A stretch of 64,000 bases of DNA from Lysinibacillus sphaericus (GCF_002982115.1 NZ_CP019980.1:1496001-1560000), one strand, 5' to 3'. Shown: positions 36,939 through 46,008, counted from the first letter of the stretch. Notes: generated by a model from the letters alone, not told the origin. Made by a program: numbers and translations.

Positions 36939-37355
36939 ATGAGAATTATGGGATTAGACGTTGGGTCGAAAACAGTCGGTGTTGCCATTAGTGATGCACT
37001 TGGCTGGACGGCTCAAGGTATTGAAACCGTAAAAATTGATGAAGCAAATGGCGAATTCGGCATCGACCGTATTGCTGAGCTAGTGAAGGAATATACTATC
37101 ACTGAATTTGTTGTAGGATTCCCGAAAAACATGAATAATACGGTAGGACCACGTGGTGAAGCTTCTGAAAACTATAAAAAGTTATTAGAAGAGACATTTT
37201 CACTGCCGGTTAAACTTTGGGATGAGCGTTTAACGACGATGGCTGCCGAGCGCATGCTAATCGAAGCGGACGTAAGTCGCAAAAAACGCAAGCAAGTCAT
37301 TGATAAAATGGCTGCTGTGATGATTTTACAAGGCTATCTAGATAGCAAAAACTAA
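36939..37355 (+). CDS. ruvX: putative pre-16S rRNA nuclease / Holliday junction resolvase-like YqgF (RuvX)
   Basis: A 138-residue RNase H-fold protein. It has the N-terminal [14 protein letters not shown] with the catalytic Asp, [33 protein letters not shown] and the terminal [14 protein letters not shown]. YqgF in E. coli matures the 16S rRNA 5' end; the resolvase role is by structural analogy. It sits between yrzL and yrzB as in B. subtilis (YrrK). Confidence 0.94.
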   Translation: MRIMGLDVGSKTVGVAISDALGWTAQGIETVKIDEANGEFGIDRIAELVKEYTITEFVVGFPKNMNNTVGPRGEASENYKKLLEETFSLPVKLWDERLTTMAAERMLIEADVSRKKRKQVIDKMAAVMILQGYLDSKN

Positions 37356-37372
37356 TTAATGAGGTGGCAAAC

Positions 37373-37681
37373 ATGGCTCACGAGCATAACCATGAAGAAG
37401 AATTACACGTACAACACATTACAGTGATTGACGAAAACGGAAACGAGCAACTTTGCGAAGTAATTCACGTACACGAGTCTCCTGAATTCGGTAAATCTTA
37501 TGTATTTTACTCAATGGTAGGAGCAGAAGAAGATGAAGACGGCTCTGTAGAAATCTTCGTATCATCATTTGTACCTTCTGAAAACGGTGAAGATGGCGAA
37601 TTAACACCGATTGAAACAGAAGCAGAGTGGGACATGGTAGAAGACGTTTTAAACGCTTTAGAGGACGAAGACGAAGAGTAA
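37373..37681 (+). CDS. yrzB: DUF1292 family protein (YrzB, UPF0473)
   Basis: A 102-residue, strongly acidic cytosolic protein. The DUF1292 core is visible: [40 protein letters not shown] and [16 protein letters not shown], ending in an acidic tail. The function of the family is unknown. ATG 37373 follows gaggtgg at 37361-37367. It is the last gene of the alaS run that B. subtilis shares. Here a second DUF1292 gene follows. Confidence 0.92.
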   Translation: MAHEHNHEEELHVQHITVIDENGNEQLCEVIHVHESPEFGKSYVFYSMVGAEEDEDGSVEIFVSSFVPSENGEDGELTPIETEAEWDMVEDVLNALEDEDEE

Positions 37682-37810
37682 TTGTTTTCATTTTAAAGTG
37701 TAAAGAACAAGGATGGCAAAAGCGGTCCTTGTTCTTTTTTTACGCCAATCAACTTGGACGTACAAGGGCAAGAACTAAAACAATCAGCTCATTTGTAAGG
37801 AGGAAGTTAA

Positions 37811-38338
37811 ATGAACGAGGAAACACAAGAATTTATTATTATCGGAGAAAATGGTCAAGAGCAAACATGCCGAGTTGTATTTACATTTGATGCCGAGGAA
37901 AAATCATATGTATTGTTCTCACTGATAGATGAAAAGGGGCAAGAAATTCCTGGTGATATTTCAGCGATGACATTCGATTATGATGATAACAGCGGGGAAA
38001 TGATTAATTTGCAACCTGTGGAAACGGATACTGAATGGGAAATGATTAATGAAGTTGTATTAACACTGTTAGATGAATTTCAGGAGGAACCACAGCTTAT
38101 AACCGTGACGAATGAAGATGGCACAGATCAGGTGTGCGAGGTTATTCATACATTTGCTTCTGAACAATTTGGCAAATCATATGTACTTTATGTTGCTGTT
38201 TCAGAAGAACCAATGGAGGAACGTGATATTTTCGCTGCCCAATATGTACCTGGACCAGATGGAACGATTGAGGACTTACTACCGATTGAAACAGATGCAG
38301 AATGGGAATTCGTAGAAGATATTTTAAATGACTTATAA
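37811..38338 (+). CDS. tandem double-DUF1292 protein
   Basis: A 175-residue acidic protein containing two head-to-tail DUF1292 units. Unit 1 (about residues 5-88) has IIGENGQEQTCRVVFTF, KSYVLFSLI and PVETDTEWEMINEV. Unit 2 (about 93-175) has VTNEDGTDQVCEVIHTF, FGKSYVLYVAV and PIETDAEWEFVEDILN. Unit 2 is the closer match to the single-domain YrzB next door. The start has aaggagg upstream. The arrangement suggests duplication of yrzB followed by fusion. Function unknown; the terminator at 38337 overlaps its stop codon. Confidence 0.88.
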   Translation: MNEETQEFIIIGENGQEQTCRVVFTFDAEEKSYVLFSLIDEKGQEIPGDISAMTFDYDDNSGEMINLQPVETDTEWEMINEVVLTLLDEFQEEPQLITVTNEDGTDQVCEVIHTFASEQFGKSYVLYVAVSEEPMEERDIFAAQYVPGPDGTIEDLLPIETDAEWEFVEDILNDL

Positions 38339-38379
38339 AAAAACATACTCAAAGTATAACTTTGAGTATGTTTTTTTAT
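38337..38379. terminator. terminator at the end of the alaS cluster
   Basis: AAACATACTCAAAG / CTTTGAGTATGTTT with a short loop, preceded by As and followed by Ts. Confidence 0.9.
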
Positions 38380-38384
38380 ATATG

Positions 38385-38407
38385 AGTGCCAGTCACTCAA
38401 ACAATTT
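38385..38407 (+). repeat. REP-like palindrome copy B
   Basis: AGTGCCAGTCACT (38385-38397) followed by CAAACAATT. It matches copy A (minus strand, at the end of rarA) at 20 of 22 positions. Confidence 0.5.
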
Positions 38408-38732
38408 GCTACGATGTCTAATAGAAAATTTCTATCTGAAGCTAAAAAGGATTCTATCGTCCAACGAATATTGTGTTTAGTAGAGAGAAAAACGTGTGTA
38501 ACATACAGAAAACAAGGGAATCTTCCCCTGCAAGATTACATAAAGATTGATACATGGGAAAAACAAGAAAAAATAGCATTGACCAATTACAAGTAAACGG
38601 ATAAGATTTGTTGTAATAAAAACAGAAAATTTCAAATAGTTTATTTTAAGAGAATTATTCAACTGTACATGAAATGCTCTATATTTATTTGTAATTAAAC
38701 CAAGTAAATTAATAAAAATAGGAGGATATAAT
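38408..38732. other. intergenic region upstream of the organosulfur operon
   Basis: About 325 bases without a convincing gene. A promoter candidate, TTCAAC at 38658-38663, a 16-base spacer and TATATT at 38680-38685, lies before the ribosome site. I saw neither an S-box (SAM riboswitch) nor a T-box core. A 60-residue open frame at 38414-38596 lacks a ribosome site and is not called. Confidence 0.45.
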
Positions 38733-39539
38733 ATGAAAAAATTATGGTTATGGTTTGCTAGCGTGTTAATCATTGTCCTTGCTGGCTGTACAGATTCGAA
38801 GCAGGTAAAACAAGACGACGTTGTTACATTAAATGTAGGGGCTGCAAGTGTTCCTCATGCGGAAGTATTAGAATATTTAGCGGAAGATCTTGCACAAGAT
38901 GGTGTGAAATTAAATATTTCCATATTAAAAGATGCTGTCCAAACCAATCAACAAACAGCGGACGGTGAACTTGATTTCAACTATTTTCAGCACATTCCGT
39001 TTTTAGAACAGACGAATAAAGAAAGTAATCTAGATTTGGTAAGTGTCAAAGGTATTCACATTGAGCCATTCGGAGTCTATTCAAAAACAATTCACGATAT
39101 AAAGGATTTACCACAAAATGCAAAAGTAGCTGTGCCAAATGACATTGTCAATTTTTCACGCGCATTACTACTGTTTGAACATAATGACCTTATCCAATTA
39201 GATGATGCAAAGGACAGTGATTTCACAGTTGAGGATATTACAAAAAATGAAAAGAATATTCAGTTTATAGGTGTTGATCCATTGTTATTAGTGCGCTCAT
39301 TAGATGATGTAGACGCGTCTGCTATCAATACGAATTACGCATTAGAAGGAGGTTATAATCCACTTGAGGATGCACTTATTATGGAAGGGCCGGAGTCACC
39401 TTATGTCAATATTATTGCAACGACGAAAGAAAAACAGCAAGATGCTGCCATTCAAAAAGTAGTGAAATGGCTGACAAGTGAAAAGGCGAGAAAATTTTTT
39501 GAAGATCAATATAAAGGGGCTGTCGTTCCAGTATTTTAG
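38733..39539 (+). CDS. NlpA/MetQ-family substrate-binding lipoprotein (first copy)
   Basis: Extracytoplasmic solute-binding protein of 268 residues, anchored by a lipobox (VLAGC-T, Cys19). The NlpA pattern is visible: NVGAASVPHAEVLEYL, DFNYFQHIPFLEQ, GVYSKTIHDIKDLPQNAKVAVPNDIVNFSRALLL and PYVNIIAT. The family binds methionine or related amino acids and sulfur compounds. It heads a six-gene operon with its own ATPase and permease. ggaggat precedes the ATG. Confidence 0.9.
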   Translation: MKKLWLWFASVLIIVLAGCTDSKQVKQDDVVTLNVGAASVPHAEVLEYLAEDLAQDGVKLNISILKDAVQTNQQTADGELDFNYFQHIPFLEQTNKESNLDLVSVKGIHIEPFGVYSKTIHDIKDLPQNAKVAVPNDIVNFSRALLLFEHNDLIQLDDAKDSDFTVEDITKNEKNIQFIGVDPLLLVRSLDDVDASAINTNYALEGGYNPLEDALIMEGPESPYVNIIATTKEKQQDAAIQKVVKWLTSEKARKFFEDQYKGAVVPVF

Positions 39540-39587
39540 CATGTTGAACAGATTATACGGATTCAAGTGCATAGGAGGGAAATCTGA

Positions 39588-40667
39588 ATGATTGAATTTA
39601 TAAATACGACGAAGGAATTTCATGTTGGGCAAGCGACTGTGAAGGCGTTAAATCACATTAATTTAACTATTCAGAAAGGCGATATATTTGGCGTAATTGG
39701 CTTTAGTGGGGCTGGGAAAAGTACTTTACTTCGCACAGTGAATTTATTAGAAGAGCCGACATCTGGTGAAGTGCTTGTCAATGGTAAAAATTTAACCAAA
39801 CTAAGCAAAAAACAATTGCGGGAGGAAAAGAAAAATATTGGAATGATTTTTCAACACTTTAATCTCCTCCACTCTAAAACGGTTTTTGATAATGTGGCAA
39901 TGCCTTTAGTGTTAAGTGGTGCTAACAAATCGAAAATAGCAGCTCAAGTGCAAGAAGTCTTAACATTTGTCGGCTTGCAAGATAAGGCGCATCGCTTTAT
40001 TGATGAATTATCAGGTGGTCAAAAGCAACGTGTAGGGATTGCAAGAGCATTAATTACAAAGCCGACAATTTTATTATGCGATGAAGCGACATCTGCTCTG
40101 GACCCCCAAACAACAAAATCTATTTTAGCGTTGCTCAAGCGTGTCAATAGTGAATATGGCATTACCATTTTGATGATTACACATGAAATGGAAGTGATTC
40201 GAGATATATGTAATCGTGTGGCGGTAATGGAGAACGGGCAAATAATAGAAGAAGACAATGTCCTACACATTTTTTCTGCACCAAAGCAAGACACAACGAA
40301 AAACTTTGTGCAATCAGTTGTTCGAAATGAAGTACCGCAATCTGTTTATGAGCAATTGAATGTCATCGATGGTTCGAAACGAATTTACAATATGAAATTT
40401 ATTGGGGTGGATGTCGGTCAGCCTGTTGTATCACAAGTAGCCAAGAAATTCGCGGTCGATGTCAATGTACTATTTGGCAATATTACGGAGCTACAGGGCA
40501 TTCCATTCGGTCATTTAATTGTAGAGCTAGTGGGTTCAGCTCCAGAGATTCAAAAGGCGTTTTTATATATTCAAAGTAAAAATATTCATATGGAGGAGGT
40601 CGTTGCACATGAAGGTGAGCACACAGGTTATCATCGACGCACTGTTGGATACGCTGTACATGGTTAG
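39588..40667 (+). CDS. MetN-type ABC transporter ATPase
   Basis: A 359-residue ATP-binding subunit. It has Walker A GFSGAGKSTL (residues about 37-46), the ABC signature LSGGQKQRVGIARAL, Walker B ILLCDEATSALDP and the switch His in MITHEME. The C-terminal NIL domain (from about 265) is characteristic of MetN and in E. coli MetN senses intracellular methionine. It overlaps the permease gene by 59 bases. Confidence 0.93.
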   Translation: MIEFINTTKEFHVGQATVKALNHINLTIQKGDIFGVIGFSGAGKSTLLRTVNLLEEPTSGEVLVNGKNLTKLSKKQLREEKKNIGMIFQHFNLLHSKTVFDNVAMPLVLSGANKSKIAAQVQEVLTFVGLQDKAHRFIDELSGGQKQRVGIARALITKPTILLCDEATSALDPQTTKSILALLKRVNSEYGITILMITHEMEVIRDICNRVAVMENGQIIEEDNVLHIFSAPKQDTTKNFVQSVVRNEVPQSVYEQLNVIDGSKRIYNMKFIGVDVGQPVVSQVAKKFAVDVNVLFGNITELQGIPFGHLIVELVGSAPEIQKAFLYIQSKNIHMEEVVAHEGEHTGYHRRTVGYAVHG

Positions 40668-41262
40668 CATTTCATTAATTTTTGGCGCTATTTTAGGGTT
40701 TATATTAGGCATCGTTTTAGTTGTTACGCGCAAAGGGCACATACTTGAAAATAAAATTATTTTCTCGATTGTCAATCCAGTTGTCAATACGTTACGATCT
40801 ATTCCTTTCATTATTTTATTAGTAGCTATCATTCCATTTACACGTCTACTTGTTGGGACAGCGATTGGCACAACTGCTGCTATCGTACCACTTGTCTTGC
40901 ATATTGGACCGTATATTTCAAGATTAATTGAAAATTCTCTGCTTGAGGTAGATGAAGGCATCATTGAAGCGGCAAAAGCAATGGGAGCTTCTCCATTTCA
41001 AATTATTCATAAGTTTTTACTTCCTGAAGCCTTCCCATCTTTAATTTTAAGCGTCACAACAGCAACGATTGGACTTATCGGGGCAACAGCAATGGCAGGA
41101 GCAGTTGGTGGAGGAGGTCTTGGGGATGTTGCCATAACTTATGGCTACCAACGCTTTGATAATGTAACCATTCTCGTGACAGTTGTACTATTAGTCGTTG
41201 TTGTCCAAATTATTCAAAGTATCGGCAATACCATTGAAAGAAAGCTGCGAAGAGTAGCTTAA
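40609..41262 (+). CDS. MetI-type ABC transporter permease
   Basis: A 217-residue membrane protein with five hydrophobic segments and the permease EAA loop (EAAKAMGASPFQII, residues about 125-138). It carries the MetI pattern RSIPFIILLVAIIPFTRLLVGT and GAVGGGGLGDVA. ATG 40609 is preceded by ggaggagg at 40593-40600, inside the end of the ATPase gene, so translation of the two is probably coupled. Confidence 0.92.
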   Translation: MKVSTQVIIDALLDTLYMVSISLIFGAILGFILGIVLVVTRKGHILENKIIFSIVNPVVNTLRSIPFIILLVAIIPFTRLLVGTAIGTTAAIVPLVLHIGPYISRLIENSLLEVDEGIIEAAKAMGASPFQIIHKFLLPEAFPSLILSVTTATIGLIGATAMAGAVGGGGLGDVAITYGYQRFDNVTILVTVVLLVVVVQIIQSIGNTIERKLRRVA

Positions 41263-41276
41263 AAGGAGAGCTAGCA

Positions 41277-42113
41277 ATGAAGAAAATACAGTATATTATC
41301 GGACTCTTGTCATTATTATTTTTACTTGTAGCATGTACAAAGGCTGAGGAAAACGATGTTGTGAAGGTTGGCATTCGCAGCTCGGAAATCAAAACGTGGG
41401 AATATATAAAAGAACAAGCAACAAAGGAACATATACATTTAGAATTAGTGACATTTTCGGCACAGTATGATCCCAATCAAGCATTAGCAGAAGGTGAAGT
41501 CGATATAAATGCTTTCCAACATGTCGCATATTTAAATTTATTTAATAAGAATAACGGCACAGATTTACAAGCGATTGGCACAACGATTATGGCGCCCATC
41601 GGCTTGTATTCGAACAAATACAAACGGATAGAAGAGATAAAGGATGGGGCTAAAATTGCAGTGCCAAATGATCCTTCCAATTGGGGGCGAGCATTGTTAC
41701 TGCTGCAAGAATATGACCTGTTAACGGTTACCGATAATTTTGATGGCAATGGAGGCGAAGATCGTATACAAGACAATCCTAAAAATTTAACGATTGTGCC
41801 CGTAGATGGGGCGACGACGCCTCGTGTCATGGAGGATACTGATTTTGCGGTTATTAATAATGGAGTAGCTGTTGAAGCAGGCTTGCTTTTAAAGGATGCG
41901 ATTATTCATGAAAATGAAACAGCAAAGCCTTTTATTAATGTCATAGTAGCAAAGCCTGAAGATAAGGACAACGCAACATTGAAAAAAATTGTGGAGATAT
42001 ATCAGCGTAAAGAAACAGCAGATTTTGTCTCTAACATTTCAAAGGGGAACTATATTCCTGTCAACATGCCATTGGATGAACTAGCAACATGGAAGACGTT
42101 TTATTCATATTAA
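41277..42113 (+). CDS. NlpA/MetQ-family substrate-binding lipoprotein (second copy)
   Basis: A 278-residue lipoprotein with lipobox LLVAC-T (Cys about 20). It shares the family landmarks (VKVGIRSSEIKTWEYI, DINAFQHVAYLNLFN, KIAVPNDPSNWGRALLLL and PFINVIVA) but differs clearly from the first copy, so the two may bind different ligands. It lies 14 bases after the permease gene behind aaaggagag. Confidence 0.9.
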   Translation: MKKIQYIIGLLSLLFLLVACTKAEENDVVKVGIRSSEIKTWEYIKEQATKEHIHLELVTFSAQYDPNQALAEGEVDINAFQHVAYLNLFNKNNGTDLQAIGTTIMAPIGLYSNKYKRIEEIKDGAKIAVPNDPSNWGRALLLLQEYDLLTVTDNFDGNGGEDRIQDNPKNLTIVPVDGATTPRVMEDTDFAVINNGVAVEAGLLLKDAIIHENETAKPFINVIVAKPEDKDNATLKKIVEIYQRKETADFVSNISKGNYIPVNMPLDELATWKTFYSY

Positions 42114-42131
42114 AAGGAGAGATGATGAAAA

Positions 42132-43475
42132 ATGGCGGAGAACAAACATTTAAAGTTAGCTTTATATTTAATCGGGGCAGGCATGCATGTTGCGGCATGG
42201 AAGCATCCTTTAGCGCAGGTCGATGCAAGCATTGATATAAAAGCATTACAAAAAGTAGCACAACTTGCCGAAAAAGGAAAATTCGACATGGCCTTTGTGG
42301 CGGATAGTTTAGCCATTAATCACGAATCCCATCCACATATTTTAAATCGTTTTGACCCACTGATTCAAATTACAGCGCTAGCTGCAGCGACATCCAAAAT
42401 AGGGCTTGGTGCAACAGCTTCGACTACTTACAGTGAACCGTATGTATTAGCAAGACAATTAATGTCCATTGATCATATCAGCAATGGACGTGTTGCATGG
42501 AATTTAGTGACAACGGCAGATGCAACCGGCCAAACAGCTTTAAACTTTAGTCGTGATCAGCATTGGGAGCATGACCATCGCTACGAACGAGCAGAAGAAT
42601 TTATTGATGTCGTGCAATCATTATGGGATTCTTGGGAAGATGATGCCTTTATCTATGATCGTGAAAATAATATTTTTTATGACCAAGAGAAAGTACATGA
42701 AACAGCATTTAAAGGTAAATATTTATCTGTGAAAGGTCCGCTAAACATTGCGCGTTCGATACAAGGGCAACCTGTTATTGTTGAGGCCGGAGCATCTAAG
42801 CCAGGGCAAAAATTGGCTGCACGAACAGCGGAAGTTGTTTTTGTCCATTGGGATGATATCGAAAAAGCCAAAGCACATTATCGCACTTTAAAGGCACAGC
42901 TAGCGTCGTTCGGTCGAACGGAGGAGGAGTTGCTTGTTTTACAAGGAATCTCGCCCATAGTAGGTGATACTGAGGAAGAAGCCATTCGTCAATACAATGA
43001 ATTGCAATCATTGATAGACCCATATGAGAGCTTGAAGTTTGTTTCAGGTTATATGGGCAATGTTGATTTTTCAAAGTATTCGCTAGATACGCCAGCTATT
43101 GAAGTTGAGTTTCCTGCTGTCAACAGTATTCAAAGCCATTTTGACGAGCATTTAGAGATTATTAAAAAAGAAAATTTAAAGGTCGGTGAGTTGTATGCCC
43201 GCCTGTTTGGACCTGCTAGACGTGATGCCTTTGTTGGAACAGCGGTACAAATTGCTGACGAAATGGAACGATGGTTGAAGGAAGGGGCAGCTGATGGATT
43301 TATGCTGCAATTTCCGTTGTTACCACGTGATTTAGAAAACTTTGTAGAGAAGGTTGTACCAATATTACAAGAGCGTGGCATCTATCGTGAAGATTATACA
43401 GGGACAACATTGCGTGAACATTTAGGGCTAAAGAAACCTCAAAACCGATTTACGAAAAGTAAGGTGATCGATTAA
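42132..43475 (+). CDS. NtaA/SnaA/DszA-family FMNH2-dependent monooxygenase
   Basis: Luciferase-like (LLM) enzyme of 447 residues. It has the family start LALYLIGAGMHVAAWKHP, GKFDMAFVADSL, the pattern GLGATASTTYSEPYVLARQ, ISNGRVAWNLVTT and PVIVEAGASKPGQKLAA. Relatives oxidise dibenzothiophene sulfone, nitrilotriacetate or alkyl sulfur compounds using FMNH2 from a separate reductase. No reductase gene is in the operon. Its setting with sulfur-type transporters suggests desulfurisation of an imported compound. Confidence 0.9.
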   Translation: MAENKHLKLALYLIGAGMHVAAWKHPLAQVDASIDIKALQKVAQLAEKGKFDMAFVADSLAINHESHPHILNRFDPLIQITALAAATSKIGLGATASTTYSEPYVLARQLMSIDHISNGRVAWNLVTTADATGQTALNFSRDQHWEHDHRYERAEEFIDVVQSLWDSWEDDAFIYDRENNIFYDQEKVHETAFKGKYLSVKGPLNIARSIQGQPVIVEAGASKPGQKLAARTAEVVFVHWDDIEKAKAHYRTLKAQLASFGRTEEELLVLQGISPIVGDTEEEAIRQYNELQSLIDPYESLKFVSGYMGNVDFSKYSLDTPAIEVEFPAVNSIQSHFDEHLEIIKKENLKVGELYARLFGPARRDAFVGTAVQIADEMERWLKEGAADGFMLQFPLLPRDLENFVEKVVPILQERGIYREDYTGTTLREHLGLKKPQNRFTKSKVID

Positions 43476-44665
43476 TGCGTGATGTTTTTATCCGGAATGA
43501 GCGAGAACAACAGCTCGTTCAATATGCTCGTAAACTTGCTGGGCAAATTGAAGAAACAGCTGCTATTTATGATGAAAGTGGTGCGTTTCCTTTTGACCAT
43601 TTTAAATTGTTGGAGGAGGCAGGGTATTTTCGATTGACTGTACCGAAAAAATACGGCGGTGAGGAAATCTCTCTCTATGAAATGCTATTAGTGCAAGAGC
43701 AGCTTGCTAAAGGAGATGGGTCAACTGCTTTAGCGGTTGGCTGGCACTTATTAACGTTTTTAAATGTAAGAGAAGCGAAGTTGTGGCCGCAGCATATTTT
43801 TGCAGAACTAAGTCGTAAAGCTGTGGAGGAAGGTTCCCTGTTAAATATTATTAATAGTGAACGAGGAAAGGGCAATATTTCACGGGGTAGTTTGCCTGGC
43901 ACGACTGCCAAAAAAGTTCCAGGTGGTTATATCATTACCGGCGAGAAAGCTTTTGCTTCACTAGCACCAATTTTAAAGCAATTCACGATTATTGCATATT
44001 TAGAAGATGAAAATGTAACTGCCGAGTTTCTTATGACAAAAAATGAGCAGGTTGAAGTGGTGAATACGTGGGATGCAATGGGCATGCGAGCAACAGGTAG
44101 TCATGATATCATTTTCCACGATACTTTTGTGCCAGATGAGGCATTATTATATCGTCACCGTCCGAATGAAGTGAATCGATTTTTAGCAGATGGACGTGTC
44201 TATTCTTTAGAAATTCCTGCGGTCTATTTAGGAATTGCAGGTGCGGCGAGGGATTATGTAGTCGAGTTTGCGAAAAATACGTATTCTTATAGCTTGGAAA
44301 ATACAATTGCACACGCTAGCCATGTGCAACAAAAGATTGGAGAAATGGAGGTGTTGTATCAAACAGCACGTCGTACGCTTTACAGTATTGCTGCACAAGC
44401 AGAACAGCACCCGACAGGTAAACAGGATTTAGCGCAGGATGTTAGTATTGCAAAATATGTGATTTGTCAACATGCCATAGACATTGTGACGAAAGCAATG
44501 CAAGTTGTTGGAGGCCGAAGTTTGTCGAAGTCTAATAAATTGCAACGACTTTTTCGAGATGTTCAGTGTAGCCGCTTTAATCCACCAGCTGATGATGTTG
44601 TTATTGCTCAACTAGCGCAAGGTTTGTTAGTAGAAGAGAAAAAGCAAGGAGCGTTGCAATTATAA
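43475..44665 (+). CDS. DszC/SfnB-type acyl-CoA-dehydrogenase-fold monooxygenase
   Basis: A 396-residue flavoprotein of the acyl-CoA dehydrogenase superfamily. The N-terminal helical domain has YGGEEISLYEMLLVQEQLAKGDGS, the middle domain ITGEKAFASLAP and WDAMGMRATGSHDI, and the C-terminal domain VGGRSLSKSNKLQRLFRDVQ. The middle motif is typical of the SfnB/DszC branch that oxygenates sulfur compounds with reduced flavin. Its ATG overlaps the preceding stop by one base (TAATG). Confidence 0.88.
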   Translation: MRDVFIRNEREQQLVQYARKLAGQIEETAAIYDESGAFPFDHFKLLEEAGYFRLTVPKKYGGEEISLYEMLLVQEQLAKGDGSTALAVGWHLLTFLNVREAKLWPQHIFAELSRKAVEEGSLLNIINSERGKGNISRGSLPGTTAKKVPGGYIITGEKAFASLAPILKQFTIIAYLEDENVTAEFLMTKNEQVEVVNTWDAMGMRATGSHDIIFHDTFVPDEALLYRHRPNEVNRFLADGRVYSLEIPAVYLGIAGAARDYVVEFAKNTYSYSLENTIAHASHVQQKIGEMEVLYQTARRTLYSIAAQAEQHPTGKQDLAQDVSIAKYVICQHAIDIVTKAMQVVGGRSLSKSNKLQRLFRDVQCSRFNPPADDVVIAQLAQGLLVEEKKQGALQL

Positions 44666-44670
44666 AGTTA

Positions 44671-44706
44671 CAAATCTGCTAAAGAATGTATTAGCAGATT
44701 TTTTTA
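44671..44706 (+). terminator. terminator of the organosulfur operon
   Basis: AAATCTGCTAA / TTAGCAGATTT with a loop of about nine bases, followed by TTTTT. Confidence 0.9.
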
Positions 44707-44794
44707 TGTGTGCAATTTCTCCTGAATTGTCATTTCTGTTTGTCGAAAAAGTTGATTTCTAGTATGATATTGGATAGTGATAGGGGGGAAACCC

Positions 44795-45913
44795 GTGGAT
44801 AACGGTTCTAAAAAACAAGAAATGTTTTCAAAAATGGAAGAAAAAAAATCTGAGGTAAAAATCGTGAGAAAAATCGTAGCTATTATAGCCATTACGTTTT
44901 TATTATTATTTGGCATTATCGGTTTAATTGGGTACAACTACGTTAAGAGTGCGCTTAAACCGGTGAATCCGGATGCGACGAAAACCATTGCTGTTGAAGT
45001 ACCAATTGGCTCTAGTTTAAGTTCGATTTCGGCTTTGTTAGAGAAAAAGGGCATTATTAAAGATGCGAAAGTCTTTAAATATTACGCCAAGTTTAAAAAT
45101 GAATCTCAATTCCAAGCAGGAAATTATGATTTAACCCAAGCGATGACATTGGACGAGCTGATTGAGAGTTTAAAAACAGGCAAGGTGTATCGTGAGCCAA
45201 TCTTTACGATGACGATTCCAGAAGGTCTAACACTTGATCAGATAGGTAAAATCGTAGAAAAGAAAACACCTTATACTCAAAAAGAGTTTATGGATTTAGT
45301 AACAAGTGAAGCATTTGTTCAAAAAATGATGGCTAACTATCCAGAACTTATTACAGATGCGGTTTTAGCTGATAATATTCGCTATGACTTAGAAGGGTAT
45401 TTATTCCCAGCAACATATTCTTATTTTGAAGAAAAACCTTCGTTAGAGTCAATTGTTGAAGAAATGATTGCAGCGATGAATAATGTAGTGAAAAATTATA
45501 GTGAAGTGTTAGTTGAAAAACAAATGTCAGTCCATCAACTTTTAACGTTTGCATCGTTATTAGAGGAAGAGGCAACAGCACAAACAGATCGTGAAACGAT
45601 AGCGAGTGTATTCTATAATCGTATAGAGAAAGGCATGCCACTACAAACAGACCCAACTGTTTTATATGCCCTTGGTTCACATAAAGATCGCGTATTGTAT
45701 GAAGATTTAGAAGTGGAAAACGCTTATAATACTTACAAAAATAAAGGATTACCGCCAGGGCCAATTGCTGGTGCTGGGAAAACTTCGATTGAAGCAACGT
45801 TAAATCCGAGCAAAACTGATTATCTTTATTTCTTAGCAGATAAAGAAGGAGTTAACCACTTCTCAAAAACATATGATGAGCATTTGCAAAAGAAAGAACA
45901 ATATATTAAGTAA
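44795..45913 (+). CDS. mltG: endolytic murein transglycosylase MltG (YrrL)
   Basis: Membrane-anchored lytic transglycosylase of 372 residues that cuts nascent peptidoglycan strands. A cytoplasmic basic stretch precedes one transmembrane segment (about residues 27-49). A LysM-like domain (IPIGSSLSSISALLEKKGII-type) comes next. The YceG catalytic domain carries the active Glu in LLEEEA and the motif YNTYKNKGLPPGPI. GTG 44795 is chosen because of the aggggggaaa upstream; GTG 44777 lies before that site. In B. subtilis it follows yrzB; here the organosulfur operon is in between. Confidence 0.94.
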   Translation: MDNGSKKQEMFSKMEEKKSEVKIVRKIVAIIAITFLLLFGIIGLIGYNYVKSALKPVNPDATKTIAVEVPIGSSLSSISALLEKKGIIKDAKVFKYYAKFKNESQFQAGNYDLTQAMTLDELIESLKTGKVYREPIFTMTIPEGLTLDQIGKIVEKKTPYTQKEFMDLVTSEAFVQKMMANYPELITDAVLADNIRYDLEGYLFPATYSYFEEKPSLESIVEEMIAAMNNVVKNYSEVLVEKQMSVHQLLTFASLLEEEATAQTDRETIASVFYNRIEKGMPLQTDPTVLYALGSHKDRVLYEDLEVENAYNTYKNKGLPPGPIAGAGKTSIEATLNPSKTDYLYFLADKEGVNHFSKTYDEHLQKKEQYIK

Positions 45914-45936
45914 ATCTCAGTAATTTGAGGCAAATA

Positions 45937-46008
45937 AATAGCACAATAAAATAGATAGAAGGAAAGAAAAATAGCTTTCCTTCTATTTTCGTGCTATTAT
46001 AAATTGTG
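45937..46008 (+). terminator. long terminator after mltG
   Basis: AATAGCAC..AAATAG..AGAAGGAAAG pairs with CTTTCCTTCTATTTTCGTGCTATT, giving a long A/T-flanked stem with small internal loops. Confidence 0.75.

Noticed and set aside
37419-37691. Minus-strand frame opposite yrzB
   Set aside because: It is a mirror of the acidic coding strand (Arg/Leu-rich) with no start signal.
38414-38596. 60-residue open frame upstream of the sulfur operon
   Set aside because: No ribosome site before its ATG and low-complexity basic composition. Treated as spacer.
38340-38732. SAM riboswitch or Met T-box upstream of the MetQ-like gene
   Set aside because: I looked for the S-box core and the GGGTGG T-box core, and neither is present.
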